Part shown: one piece after another, positions 8,326 through 16,001 of the stretch
How positions within the stretch are numbered: position 1 is the stretch's first letter
How the letters are laid out: the number at the start of each line of letters is the position of its first letter
From: Thermoproteales archaeon
Lineage (GTDB): Archaea; Thermoproteota; Thermoprotei; Thermofilales; B69-G16
NCBI GenBank assembly: GCA_021161825.1
Contig: JAGGZW010000095.1
Span: 1-52,827 of the forward strand
Length of the DNA: 52,827 nt
Direction: 5' to 3'
The notes under the pieces: model-generated
The model's database searches: none
Told to the model about the DNA's origin: nothing
Seen by the model: only the letters and a program-made list of their open reading frames with translations
Program-made: the position numbers and the translations under genes

Positions 8326-8340
8326 CTAATTTAAATATTT
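8326..8340 (-). promoter_or_regulatory. Putative argF operon promoter (TATA)
   Basis: Minus-strand AAATATTTAAATTAG about 45 nt upstream of the argF ATG. Initiation about 25 nt downstream gives a short leader. It is the only good TATA candidate in the spacer. Confidence 0.5.
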
Positions 8341-8527
8341 CTAGCAAATTTCTATTGCAAGCGCAACTGGTGTTATATTAAACTTCCCATAAGAGAACTT
8401 TTGAAAATACTGGAAGTAAGCTACTGTATTAACTTAGCAGTCTAAAACGTCCGGATTGACTTTAACAAGTCGTATTTCAAAGTTTTAAGTTTAAAATCCT
8501 TAGATTTTGCAAAGTCAAAAGAAGTAA

Positions 8528-8755
8528 TTTTGTCAAGTAATTCGAGATAAGACAACGCAACCTAATAGTTTAGCAAGCCTTATTGTTACATGTGTTCTCT
8601 CGGGCTTTGCTTATATGTTCGTACCTATCTTCGCTACACCATTCCTGGCTTTGGAGAAACTAGGCATTACAGATATGAGTATGAGCGCAGATAACGGCGT
8701 ATGGGCTATTGGGAGTCATCCAGTGAAAATGATGACTAAAAATAAAGGTATGAGC
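8528..8755 (+). pseudogene. Relic of a PTS EIIC (UlaA-type) C-terminus
   Basis: An open stretch without its own convincing start encodes a hydrophobic segment (SLIVTCVLSGFAYMFVPIF), then LEKLGITDMSMSADNGVWAIG. This resembles the end of ascorbate-type EIIC proteins, where a glycine/aspartate-rich GD.DFG..G motif follows the last helices. It sits directly before an EIIB-like gene in the order expected for such operons, but in a different frame, and hundreds of upstream residues are absent. 8341-8527 holds only short fragments with many stops. I read it as a decayed transporter gene; the homology is from memory of the family pattern. Confidence 0.4.
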
Positions 8756-8756
8756 A

Positions 8757-9038
8757 GTGTGTACCTTTGGCATGGGAACGGGTTTAATCATGAAAATACT
8801 TGTCGAGAACATATTAAAAGAGGAAGGAACAGATGCAGAGGTTGCAGTCACGAATGCGACAGATATAGGAGGTTTAGTAGCTTCAAGTAAAGTTGACATG
8901 ATAGTTTCACACTCTGAGCTTGAAGGACGGCTCTGCAGGTATGGGGTACCGCTGGCTCTTCTCGATAACTTAGTAGATAAAGAGGAAGCTAGAAAAAGAA
9001 TAAGAAGAGCCTTAGAGCAGCTAAAAAAGGCACAGTAA
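8757..9038 (+). CDS. PTS EIIB-like protein (ascorbate/galactitol type), N-terminus disrupted
   Basis: 93 aa with the EIIB phosphocysteine loop VCTFGMGTGLIMK at the very start, then ILVENILKEEGTDAEV and a DMIVSHSELEG segment, as in EIIB domains of the SgaB/UlaB family that pass phosphate to a sugar. The open frame starts at a GTG immediately before the active cysteine, so the first beta strand is missing. Upstream in the same frame the codons would give LKIKV-stop-AV, so a TGA (8751-8753) interrupts what looks like the missing strand. Probably a recent pseudogene; the alternative is a functional protein with an unusual start. No PTS phosphotransfer genes are in the window. Confidence 0.55.
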   Translation: MCTFGMGTGLIMKILVENILKEEGTDAEVAVTNATDIGGLVASSKVDMIVSHSELEGRLCRYGVPLALLDNLVDKEEARKRIRRALEQLKKAQ

Positions 9039-9075
9039 GACCAAAGATATGCCCAGCCAAAAACAATTTTCTTAT

Positions 9076-9097
9076 TTTAAACTCTTTTTAGTTTAAA
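9076..9097 (+). terminator. Hairpin downstream of the EIIB-like gene
   Basis: TTTAAACT and AGTTTAAA arms around a 6-nt T-rich loop, followed by a T-rich stretch (CCTTTTTATC). It could end transcripts from the EIIB side. AT-rich arms make it weak at high temperature. Confidence 0.35.
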
Positions 9098-9215
9098 CAG
9101 TAATCCTTTTTATCAAGTCTTTCGAAAATATCAGTTTCAAGCATTCTCTTAAAAGGAAAGAAGACATCAAAATAAATGTAAATGAACAAATCAGGTCATG
9201 AATGGCTCTTCATAT

Positions 9216-9707
9216 TTATTCTGAACTCGGCAAATTCATCATCCAATTACAATCATTCTGACCCCTCTTTAATATTTTTGCTTTTAAAAATTCTCTGATG
9301 TTTTCTACATGGGCCTGCCATTTTTCAAAATTTATATTCGATGCATCTTTCACTATTATAGGGGATATATAGCGTTTTTCTCTAAACTCTTTAATAAATC
9401 CCAAAACTGTTACATAATTGTTTAAACTTATCTGTTCGACTAGTTTTTTACCAGAATCTTTCCATACTCTCATGATAATTTCTCCTGTACCATCGTCTAA
9501 CCGGAAATCTATCCATCGGCTGGTCTCATTTTTCTCGGTCACTCTGGCCAGCAATCTTATTTTTCTTATTCTCAGTTTTGCTTTTCCCATGTTTAGTATT
9601 AGATAAATTTTTTGATCACCGTGCTCTAGATTAGCTTCCAAAATTTCCCTAATATAAATCCTAAAAAAGACGTTTGTGAAATCGTAATAGTTGTTTTTTT
9701 CGTTCAT
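9216..9707 (-). CDS. OB-fold nucleic-acid-binding protein (RPA-like)
   Basis: 163 aa. The central part (KIRLLARVTEKN, WIDFRLDDGTGEIIMRVW, NNYVTVLGFIKEF, RYISPIIVKD) is a classical single OB fold of the RPA32/tRNA-anticodon type, with beta strands separated by the DDGTG turn. A C-terminal helix follows (VENIREFLKAKILKRG). It likely binds single-stranded DNA or RNA. Its ATG overlaps the stop of the upstream phosphoribosyltransferase (TGATG), so they are co-translated. A GTG start one codon earlier is possible. No second OB domain or zinc finger is seen. Confidence 0.7.
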   Translation of the reverse strand: MNEKNNYYDFTNVFFRIYIREILEANLEHGDQKIYLILNMGKAKLRIRKIRLLARVTEKNETSRWIDFRLDDGTGEIIMRVWKDSGKKLVEQISLNNYVTVLGFIKEFREKRYISPIIVKDASNINFEKWQAHVENIREFLKAKILKRGQNDCNWMMNLPSSE

Positions 9708-10402
9708 CACTCTGCCTTAAGTATATATTTTTTGCCCATATCTGTGCTAATTGCCTCTGCAATGCCAGCCCATTCCATATAGTCCATGACCTCTTCAAGT
9801 TCGCGAACAGTAAACTCAACTCCATAATACTCTTTGAACTTTGCCTTTATTTCATCTAAAGTCCAGGGCTCAGATTTTGGTATTTCCTTCATTATCCTCT
9901 TAATTAAGTTTGTTTTATCTTCATAGTCGCACCATGGGTACAGCTGCCACTCCCAAGATTTCAATTCTTCCACTACAAAGTCGGGTGTAAATTTAGAAGT
10001 GGCAGGTATTATTTGCATAGCTGCCGTTTTTATAATTGCTGGGTTAGAATTCTTCCTCACATGCTCCTGCGCAATTATAAAGCTATCTCCAGTATCGCAA
10101 ATATCGTCTACGATTAATACCTTTTTATTGGATAGATCGTATAGGAAAGGATATGTTATCTTAGCCTCCTTTTCAGCTTTTCCAGTTTCAAGCCAATGCT
10201 CTACTTTTATGCTTAAAAGATCAGTTACCCCTAGATAATCACATAATAATCTTGCAGGAACGTATCCACCTCTTGCAATGGCTATTATGACATCCGGTTT
10301 ATAGCCTTCTTCGCGTATTTTTTTAGCAAGTTTTTTGCATAGTTCAACAACATAATCCCAAGTAATTATCCTGGCTGGCATCTTAACCAATATTATCACC
10401 AT
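9707..10402 (-). CDS. Purine phosphoribosyltransferase (Gpt/Hpt-like) with C-terminal helical extension
   Basis: 231 aa. A type I PRTase fold with IAIARGGYVPARLL (residues about 43-56) and the PRPP loop VLIVDDICDTGDSF. It probably salvages a purine base (xanthine, guanine or hypoxanthine) to its nucleotide. The C-terminal ~60 residues (EIKAKFKEYYGVEFTVREL...MDYMEWAGIAEAI) look like a small helical, winged-helix-like domain that is not part of the core PRTase and may be regulatory. Met8 (ATG at 10381) is an alternative start giving MPARIITWDYV. Promoter AT-box lies near 10421-10430, shared with the divergent endA-like gene. Confidence 0.82.
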   Translation of the reverse strand: MVIILVKMPARIITWDYVVELCKKLAKKIREEGYKPDVIIAIARGGYVPARLLCDYLGVTDLLSIKVEHWLETGKAEKEAKITYPFLYDLSNKKVLIVDDICDTGDSFIIAQEHVRKNSNPAIIKTAAMQIIPATSKFTPDFVVEELKSWEWQLYPWCDYEDKTNLIKRIMKEIPKSEPWTLDEIKAKFKEYYGVEFTVRELEEVMDYMEWAGIAEAISTDMGKKYILKAE

Positions 10403-10418
10403 AAGTATTTGAATGAGA

Positions 10419-10434
10419 AAACTATAAAAGTTTA
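10419..10434. promoter_or_regulatory. Shared divergent promoter region
   Basis: AAACTATAAAAGTTTA lies between divergent genes. Read on plus (CTATAAAAG) it is about 30-40 nt from the endA-like ATG; read on minus (AACTTTTATAG) it is about 20-25 nt from the phosphoribosyltransferase start. One AT-box may serve both directions. Confidence 0.45.
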
Positions 10435-10458
10435 CTATTAAGATATGAAGTGACGGGT

Positions 10459-10992
10459 ATGGCCGAGGAAAAGATAGTCAAGGCGTATATTCTAGGAAAT
10501 GGTAAAATTCGCGTGTTTGACCCTCACGATATTACGCTGCTGCAGGAGAAAGGCGGATATGGAACATTAATGGAAGATAAATCGCTTGAACTATTTCCTG
10601 AGGAAACACTATATTTAGTTGAAAAAAATAGATTAAAAGTTCTAGATGAAAAAGGTAGTGAATTATCATACTCTGATCTTCTCAAATGCTTTTCGAGCAA
10701 CGATGATAAATTTTGGTTAAAATACATCCTTTATTACGACCTAAGAAAGCGGGGATTTATAGTGAAGGAAGGATTTAAAGAAGAAAATATAGAATACAGA
10801 GTAAAAAAGGTGACTGAAAATATCAAATTAACTAAGTATATGGTAATTGGCGTGCAGGAAGGTGTACGGATAGCCTTTATGGAACTTGAGGATATTGTGA
10901 AACGAGCCTTACGAGCCAAAAAGGTGCCTATAATAGCTGTTATCGATAAAGAGGGGAACGTATCCTATTACTCTATCTCTCCACTGGATTAA
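10459..10992 (+). CDS. endA: tRNA-splicing endonuclease, structural (non-catalytic) subunit
   Basis: 177 aa from the preferred ATG (a GTG at 10450 is also in frame). Family features: GGYGTLMEDKSLELFPEETLYLVE in the N-terminal domain, then YYDLRKRGFIVKEGFK and EYRV before the nuclease core, with a final VPIIAVIDKEGNVSYYS strand. In active subunits the segment after this reads RVY...HS.YLV and supplies the catalytic Tyr and His. Here it is RVK...LTKYMV, so both are replaced (Lys116, Leu124). This fits the beta subunit of the heterotetrameric crenarchaeal enzyme, which pairs with a separate catalytic alpha subunit (not in this window). That enzyme type has relaxed substrate rules, matching the odd tRNA introns here. 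Confidence 0.85.
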   Translation: MAEEKIVKAYILGNGKIRVFDPHDITLLQEKGGYGTLMEDKSLELFPEETLYLVEKNRLKVLDEKGSELSYSDLLKCFSSNDDKFWLKYILYYDLRKRGFIVKEGFKEENIEYRVKKVTENIKLTKYMVIGVQEGVRIAFMELEDIVKRALRAKKVPIIAVIDKEGNVSYYSISPLD

Positions 10993-11004
10993 CGTTTCAG
11001 AAAT

Positions 11005-11475
11005 TTATGCAAGCCGTTCTATCACTACATAAGTTATTGTATCCTTTACTCCTTCTATTTTTGAAACTTGTTTAAGAAAATCATCTAGTAAAGCCTGGTT
11101 AATAACTACAAGTAGGTCTATATCTCCTGTCACTCTGTACACCCTTTCAACAGGTAACATTTTTATTCTTGAATACGCTTGATTTCTAGCACGAGGCTCT
11201 ATCTTTACGGCTACAAAGGCCTCAGCTGTACGCACTCCTAAGGCTTCTAGAGCTTTATCAGTTAAGTCTATGAATCCTCGCCCAGTTCGGATAAAGCCTG
11301 CTTCTTTAAGCTTTCTTAGATGCACGTTTAGGGCTTGCCTTGTAATTCCAAGTTTTTTCGCTAGTGCACTTTGATTCTCCTCGACAGTAAATACCTTTAT
11401 TAATTTACTTTCAGCCTGTAGTGTGCGCAGTATCTCGATTTGTTTCTCCGTAAGATGGAAACCCGTTTTCTCCAA
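11005..11475 (-). CDS. Lrp/AsnC-like transcription regulator
   Basis: 156 aa. An N-terminal winged HTH (SALAKKLGITRQALNVHLRKLKEAGFI...) is followed by a small effector-like domain ending GDIDLLVVINQALLDDFLKQV and a final strand, as in Lrp-type ACT/RAM domains. Members bind palindromic DNA and respond to amino acids or other small ligands. Convergent with the endA-like gene, 12 nt apart. Its own promoter region contains a symmetrical AT box suited to autoregulation. Confidence 0.8.
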   Translation of the reverse strand: MEKTGFHLTEKQIEILRTLQAESKLIKVFTVEENQSALAKKLGITRQALNVHLRKLKEAGFIRTGRGFIDLTDKALEALGVRTAEAFVAVKIEPRARNQAYSRIKMLPVERVYRVTGDIDLLVVINQALLDDFLKQVSKIEGVKDTITYVVIERLA

Positions 11476-11507
11476 GATTCTCGCCTTTTACATAAGTAAA
11501 GTTCTGT

Positions 11508-11524
11508 TATTAATATATATTACC
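11508..11524 (-). promoter_or_regulatory. Promoter and possible autoregulatory site of the Lrp-like gene
   Basis: TAATATATATTA at about 11511-11522 is a perfect palindrome that doubles as the TATA box about 35-45 nt upstream of the gene start. Self-repression by occluding TBP is common for archaeal Lrp proteins; the sequence permits but does not prove it. Confidence 0.45.
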
Positions 11525-11639
11525 CTAAATCTACATTTGATATTCTTTTCAGACTATAGGATTTGATTACACGGTAATAATTCTTATAGACAAAAACTAA
11601 ATTAGATGGTTTTGTCTTTGTTTGGGTTAGGGGTTATAT

Positions 11640-12152
11640 ATGGAATTACCTATATGTTATTTTTGCGCGCGAACAAAAGTATTATGTTCCAAGGATTTAG
11701 AACGATTAGAGAGAGGCGAAATCAGCGCTTTAGATGTTGACATATCACATGAATTGGTTATGCTAAAAGAAAAAAAGTTTTCTCAAATTGATAAACTCTC
11801 TTTTATAAAAGCCGTTCGAATAGATGAAAATGTTTTTCTCCTCGTTCGCAACTCTACCGAAATAAGCAGGAAAACATTGATTCAAATCGCCAAATATTTA
11901 TCCGCTAAAGGTTATGGCAAAGTCCGCATTATAGAATACGTTTCTGATAAGAGAGCGTTAATTGAACAGATACTTTTCCCGGTCAGAGTGCTAGGCGTCG
12001 ATGTTATATGGCTTCCCGACGGTAGTTCTGAGTACAATATCCGAATAAATGGAACATGTTCTCGAAAAATGCCATTTGCAAGGGCTCAGGCCGAAAAAAT
12101 TATCGAGCAGTTCACAGGGAAAAAGACCAGAATAACTTTTTGTAGAAGGTAA
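11640..12152 (+). CDS. NusA-like KH-domain protein with N-terminal zinc finger
   Basis: 170 aa. It starts with a short Cys cluster (CYFCARTKVLC, residues 6-16). The rest resembles the archaeal NusA-like proteins of unknown role, with KVRIIEYVSDKRALIEQIL then FPVRVLGVDVIWLPDGSSEYNIRI, a degenerate KH fold. It may bind RNA in transcription or translation. It is distinct from the nusA gene at 24432-24875. The flippase-like gene follows 10 nt later on the same strand. Confidence 0.7.
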   Translation: MELPICYFCARTKVLCSKDLERLERGEISALDVDISHELVMLKEKKFSQIDKLSFIKAVRIDENVFLLVRNSTEISRKTLIQIAKYLSAKGYGKVRIIEYVSDKRALIEQILFPVRVLGVDVIWLPDGSSEYNIRINGTCSRKMPFARAQAEKIIEQFTGKKTRITFCRR

Positions 12153-12162
12153 GCTTGGTATT

Positions 12163-13242
12163 ATGGAAAAACTATCAAGGGATGGATTGAAGAACAGGTA
12201 TTTAAAGCCAGTAATTCTACTCTTGATAGGTATTTTATTTTTCAGTTTTTTCCTACTAATCATCGGCATAGATTTTAATGTTATTTACAAGAATCTTCTA
12301 GAGATAAACCTTTATTATCTACCATTGATAATCTGTGTCGACATCCTTTTCATTTTATCGTATGCTCTTGCATGGTTCTTCTTAGTGAAAATTGTATGCC
12401 CGGAAATAAAACCAGGAAAGGCGATGCTTATAGTCATCGCTGGTTGGTTTGGCGATATGCTAATTCCCGCCGCATTTATGACAGGAGAAGCTTTGCGCCT
12501 TATTCTTCTAAAAAAAATCTATAAGCTTGATATGAGTAAAGCCGCAGCTACAGTGGTTATACATAGACTTTTGAACGCTCTTGCTTTTCTCTTTTTCATG
12601 CTAATGGGAATAGCAATGCTCGCTTTTTATGGTGAAACTAAAGTTGAAATACTTCATCATAGCGTGACTATAATACTTCTTTCCATTCTAGGCTTAGCTA
12701 TCGCCTTTTTTGTCTTAAGAAAAATTCGCATTCTGAGAAAAGTTCTGAAAGTTATTGTGCAATACTTGTCTGCTGTTTTTAAAACAAAAAAATTAGATGT
12801 AGAATCGAAAATAGATTCCATTTTTACATCTTTCGAGAACTCATTAAATATTATAACAAAAAACAAGACTAGAGTATTAATCGGCTTCATTATACTATTA
12901 TTTCAGTGGTTTCTAGGAGTAACTATCCCGTATCTTTTCTTTTTATCAGTAGGATATCGCGTGAATTTTTGGATATTATCTGTAGCTTATCCTATTTATA
13001 GCCTTATGGATAATATTCCGATAGGAATCCCTGCCAATGTTGGCGTCTTAGATATAGCTATGATTTCAACATTTGTAGTTTTAGGCATACCAAAAGAAAT
13101 TGCAACTTTAGTAACTATTTTAACCAGAAGTATAATAGTAATTTTTGAGGCAATCTTAACTGGTAGTATCAGCGTTATTTTCTTATCACGAACTTTTGCT
13201 CACTTTTCAATTCGCGATTTAAGGAAAATCGTGGAGGATTGA
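12163..13242 (+). CDS. Polytopic membrane protein, UPF0104/lysylphosphatidylglycerol synthase TM-domain family
   Basis: 359 aa with about eight hydrophobic segments. Family marks are GWFGDMLIPAAFMTGEALRLILL near residue 90-115 and IPIGIPANVGVLDIAMIS near residue 285-300, as in AglD/YbhN-type proteins (proposed lipid or polyprenyl-linked flippases). It precedes tetraether lipid synthase by about 75 nt on the same strand, suggesting a membrane-lipid role, but the intervening TATA box means they may be separately transcribed. Confidence 0.75.
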   Translation: MEKLSRDGLKNRYLKPVILLLIGILFFSFFLLIIGIDFNVIYKNLLEINLYYLPLIICVDILFILSYALAWFFLVKIVCPEIKPGKAMLIVIAGWFGDMLIPAAFMTGEALRLILLKKIYKLDMSKAAATVVIHRLLNALAFLFFMLMGIAMLAFYGETKVEILHHSVTIILLSILGLAIAFFVLRKIRILRKVLKVIVQYLSAVFKTKKLDVESKIDSIFTSFENSLNIITKNKTRVLIGFIILLFQWFLGVTIPYLFFLSVGYRVNFWILSVAYPIYSLMDNIPIGIPANVGVLDIAMISTFVVLGIPKEIATLVTILTRSIIVIFEAILTGSISVIFLSRTFAHFSIRDLRKIVED

Positions 13243-13270
13243 ATTCATATATTTCATCCGGTGAAAAGTA

Positions 13271-13286
13271 TGAAAAATTTATATCA
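13271..13286 (+). promoter_or_regulatory. Promoter of tetraether synthase gene
   Basis: GAAAAATTTATATC about 38 nt upstream of the ATG at 13319 is a good BRE/TATA match. It predicts an RNA with a leader of only about 10-15 nt. Confidence 0.6.
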
Positions 13287-13318
13287 AAGTATCACATGCA
13301 TCAATATAACGTGGTTAC

Positions 13319-15136
13319 ATGTCGGCTCAAAGAGAAATCTACGTTGATTATGTGAAGCTTCTTGATGCTAATGCTGAAGAATTCGATAAAATAGGTAAGG
13401 AGCTACGCTTAAAACTCTTACCTAAACTCCATGAAGACTATGAAATAGCACTTCACGAAGAGCCGGAAATAAGAGCTGGCGAGCAGCTGCTGGCTCGAAC
13501 GCTATCATCTTGTCCCGAATGTTTTAGACTTCTTAAAGCTATTATTTTTAAAAAAGATGGCAAGGTGTGGATTAGGAAAAAATGTCCTGAGCATGGAGAA
13601 ATAGAAGAAGTCTATTGGGGGGATTACGACCTTTATATGAGATTTAAGAACTGGCAGTTTGATGGTAAAGGAGTAAAGAATACCCAAGTTTCTTTAACTG
13701 CTTTATGTCCTTACAATTGTGGCTTATGTCCACGACATAAATCGCATACTGCGCTGTTAAATCTAGTGGCTACAAACCGCTGCGATCTAAGCTGCTGGTA
13801 TTGTTTCTTCTTTGCAAAAAGAGCTGGCTATGTCTACGAGCCTACTTTAGAGCATATAAAATATATGCTAAGAGAAGCTAGAAAATTGTCTCCTGTTCCG
13901 CCTAAAGCTTTACAAATTACCGGCGGAGAACCTTTATTACGCGATGACATAGTGGATATAGTTAAATTGGCTAAACAAATGGGTTTCGTACACGTTCAGG
14001 TTAATACTACAGGGATTAAGTTAGCATATAATGCCGATCTCGCCATTAAGCTAAGGGCAGCTGGCACAAATGTTATATACATGAGCTTTGACGGTGTTAC
14101 CCCCTACACCAATCCTAAGAACCACTGGGAGACTCCTTACATTTTGGATAATCTGAGGAAAGCTCATCTTGGAGTGGTTTTAGTTCCAACAGTAATAAGA
14201 GGAACGAACGATCACGAACTGTGGGATATTATCAGGTTTGGACTAGAAAATATGGATATAGTGAGAGGAGTAAACTTTCAACCTATTTCTCTAACCGGAC
14301 GCGTGCCGAGAAGTGAACGCACAAAGCTGAGAATAACTATTCCTGAGACTTTAATACTTATAGAAAAACAATCAAACGGTGTTATAAGTAGATATGATTG
14401 GTATCCCGTGCCTTCGGTTGCACCTGTTTCTCATTTTATAGAAGCTATTACGGGCAAGTATCAGCTTACCTTAACAACGCACTTTGCATGCGGTGCCGCT
14501 ACCTATATCTTTAAAGATGATGATGGGTCTATAATTCCTATATCGCGTTTTATACAAGTTGATGAATTCTTAAGGTATACAGAAGAAAAAGCCGAAGAAC
14601 TTGAAAAAGGTCGCAACAAATATCTAGTTATGCTTGAATTTCTCATAAAACTACGTAAATTCATTGATTTAAGAAAAGCTCCAAAGAGCTTGAAAGAACA
14701 TAACAAAATAGCAAAACTTCTTTACAACATATTTATTAAACATGATTATCACTCGCTTGGACAATTCCATTACAATGCTCTTTTCTTAGGAATGATGCAC
14801 TTCCAGGACCTCTATAATCACGATGTTGCACGTGTCCAAAGATGTGATATACACTATGTAACTCCTGATGGCAGGCTCGTCCCATTCTGCTCCTTCAACG
14901 TTATTCCTGAACTTTACAGGGATAGAACACAGAGAGTTTATGGTATGTCGATAAAGGATTGGGAAACTATCACCAAGAAGAAATTAAAAGACCAGAAATA
15001 TAATAGGAATATAAAAAAGCTTATCGAAGGAGAACCTTATAGGCGCCATTACAGTAAGTTTTTCGATATCGACAGCATACCATTAGAAGATCATATAAAG
15101 GCTTCTCAAAGATTCGGAATTCCGGTTATTCAGTGA
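13319..15136 (+). CDS. tes: Tetraether lipid synthase (radical SAM)
   Basis: 605 aa. The radical SAM motif is CDLSCWYC (Cys155, 159, 162), followed by the SAM-binding ITGGEPLLRDD. Other cysteines match the Tes pattern: CPEC at 65-68, Cys89, CPYNCGLC at 130-137, HFACGAA further on and CSFN near the end, which hold extra Fe-S clusters. Tes joins the tails of two archaeol chains to form GDGT tetraether lipids; the family is known from Methanocaldococcus and Methanosarcina homologues. Presence implies a monolayer membrane suited to heat. Length and motif order fit well. A small unknown gene follows 13 nt later. Confidence 0.9.
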   Translation: MSAQREIYVDYVKLLDANAEEFDKIGKELRLKLLPKLHEDYEIALHEEPEIRAGEQLLARTLSSCPECFRLLKAIIFKKDGKVWIRKKCPEHGEIEEVYWGDYDLYMRFKNWQFDGKGVKNTQVSLTALCPYNCGLCPRHKSHTALLNLVATNRCDLSCWYCFFFAKRAGYVYEPTLEHIKYMLREARKLSPVPPKALQITGGEPLLRDDIVDIVKLAKQMGFVHVQVNTTGIKLAYNADLAIKLRAAGTNVIYMSFDGVTPYTNPKNHWETPYILDNLRKAHLGVVLVPTVIRGTNDHELWDIIRFGLENMDIVRGVNFQPISLTGRVPRSERTKLRITIPETLILIEKQSNGVISRYDWYPVPSVAPVSHFIEAITGKYQLTLTTHFACGAATYIFKDDDGSIIPISRFIQVDEFLRYTEEKAEELEKGRNKYLVMLEFLIKLRKFIDLRKAPKSLKEHNKIAKLLYNIFIKHDYHSLGQFHYNALFLGMMHFQDLYNHDVARVQRCDIHYVTPDGRLVPFCSFNVIPELYRDRTQRVYGMSIKDWETITKKKLKDQKYNRNIKKLIEGEPYRRHYSKFFDIDSIPLEDHIKASQRFGIPVIQ

Positions 15137-15149
15137 AATGGGTGAGTGC

Positions 15150-15581
15150 ATGAAATTCGTATCCTTTAAAGTCATTTTGGAAAGTGAAATACCAAAGCGC
15201 ATAAGTATTACTATGCGGCCTGAAGTTTTCATAGCCACTTTCTCAGAAAAAACTTTAAGTAAAGCTGATCTTCACTCCGTCCGAAATTTTGAAGAATCGG
15301 ATGCTTTAAGTTTCGATTACAAATTTTCAGATTCCTTACTAATTTCTTGTTCAGATTTATTTAGCGGAAAGCATAGTATAAAAACTATAGAATATAACAT
15401 ACCTGACGATGTTGCTATTATAATTGAAATTTATGAAGTAAATGATCGTATCTCGGAGAAAAATTATTTTTTAGTTAATGCTTACAAAATCGTTGACAAC
15501 AAAGCTGAAAAAATTAACGCAGCAATATTTAAAAACAAGAAAGAAGCTTTAGATTTTGCGTATAAAATTCGTAAAATTTAA
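15150..15581 (+). CDS. Hypothetical protein, 143 aa
   Basis: Unrecognised soluble protein with alternating beta strands, acidic, and no membrane segment. The frame is open from 15138, but the ATG at 15150 has GGTGAG 4 nt upstream (GGTGAGTGCATG) and is preferred. It lies 13 nt after tes, so it is probably co-transcribed and may have an accessory role. A lysine-rich C-terminal helix (KNKKEALDFAYKIRKI) ends it. No catalytic motif is visible. Confidence 0.7.
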   Translation: MKFVSFKVILESEIPKRISITMRPEVFIATFSEKTLSKADLHSVRNFEESDALSFDYKFSDSLLISCSDLFSGKHSIKTIEYNIPDDVAIIIEIYEVNDRISEKNYFLVNAYKIVDNKAEKINAAIFKNKKEALDFAYKIRKI

Positions 15582-15689
15582 AAATTTTTTAAATACGACA
15601 ATTAACGATCTCATTTAAGTTTAATAACGAAGAAAATATTGGAAAAATTTTTATTGAGGAATAGCAACGCCATTCATGAGTGAGACTGT

Positions 15690-16001
15690 ATGAGCAATTA
15701 TCCTGAAAAAAATAAGATACTTAGACATGTCTATTTAATAACGCAAGAATTATTAAGATCTACAAGGTCCAGAAAAATTTCCATTAAATTGAGAACATTA
15801 CTTCGTTACGCGTATGTTTCCTATACGCGGAGAACCACAAACCTTAACACAATTAGAGGACTAGTTCCCAGAGTAAAGCCTCCCTCCTGGTTAACTAATC
15901 AATACTTCTACCGGGATATAGAAAACATGTTGCGTAAAAACTTTAAAGCCAGCATCGAAGTAAGAAGACAATTTAGGTACGTAACCTTATACAAAAATTA
16001 G
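15690..16001 (+). CDS. Small basic hypothetical protein, 103 aa
   Basis: Unrecognised. Strongly basic, predicted mainly helical, with many Arg, Lys and Tyr residues (LRTLLRYAYVSYTRR in the middle), suggesting nucleic-acid or ribosome contact. The ATG lies in GAGACTGTATG with an A/T-rich TATA-like stretch about 45 nt upstream. It overlaps the 3' end of the convergent PUA protein gene by 4 nt. Composition matches neighbouring genes, so it is likely real. Confidence 0.6.
   Translation: MSNYPEKNKILRHVYLITQELLRSTRSRKISIKLRTLLRYAYVSYTRRTTNLNTIRGLVPRVKPPSWLTNQYFYRDIENMLRKNFKASIEVRRQFRYVTLYKN

Noticed and set aside
8615-8890. A separate 91-aa gene starting MFVPIF
   Set aside because: Its second half is an out-of-frame reading of the EIIB-like gene; only the first part is meaningful, as the EIIC relic.
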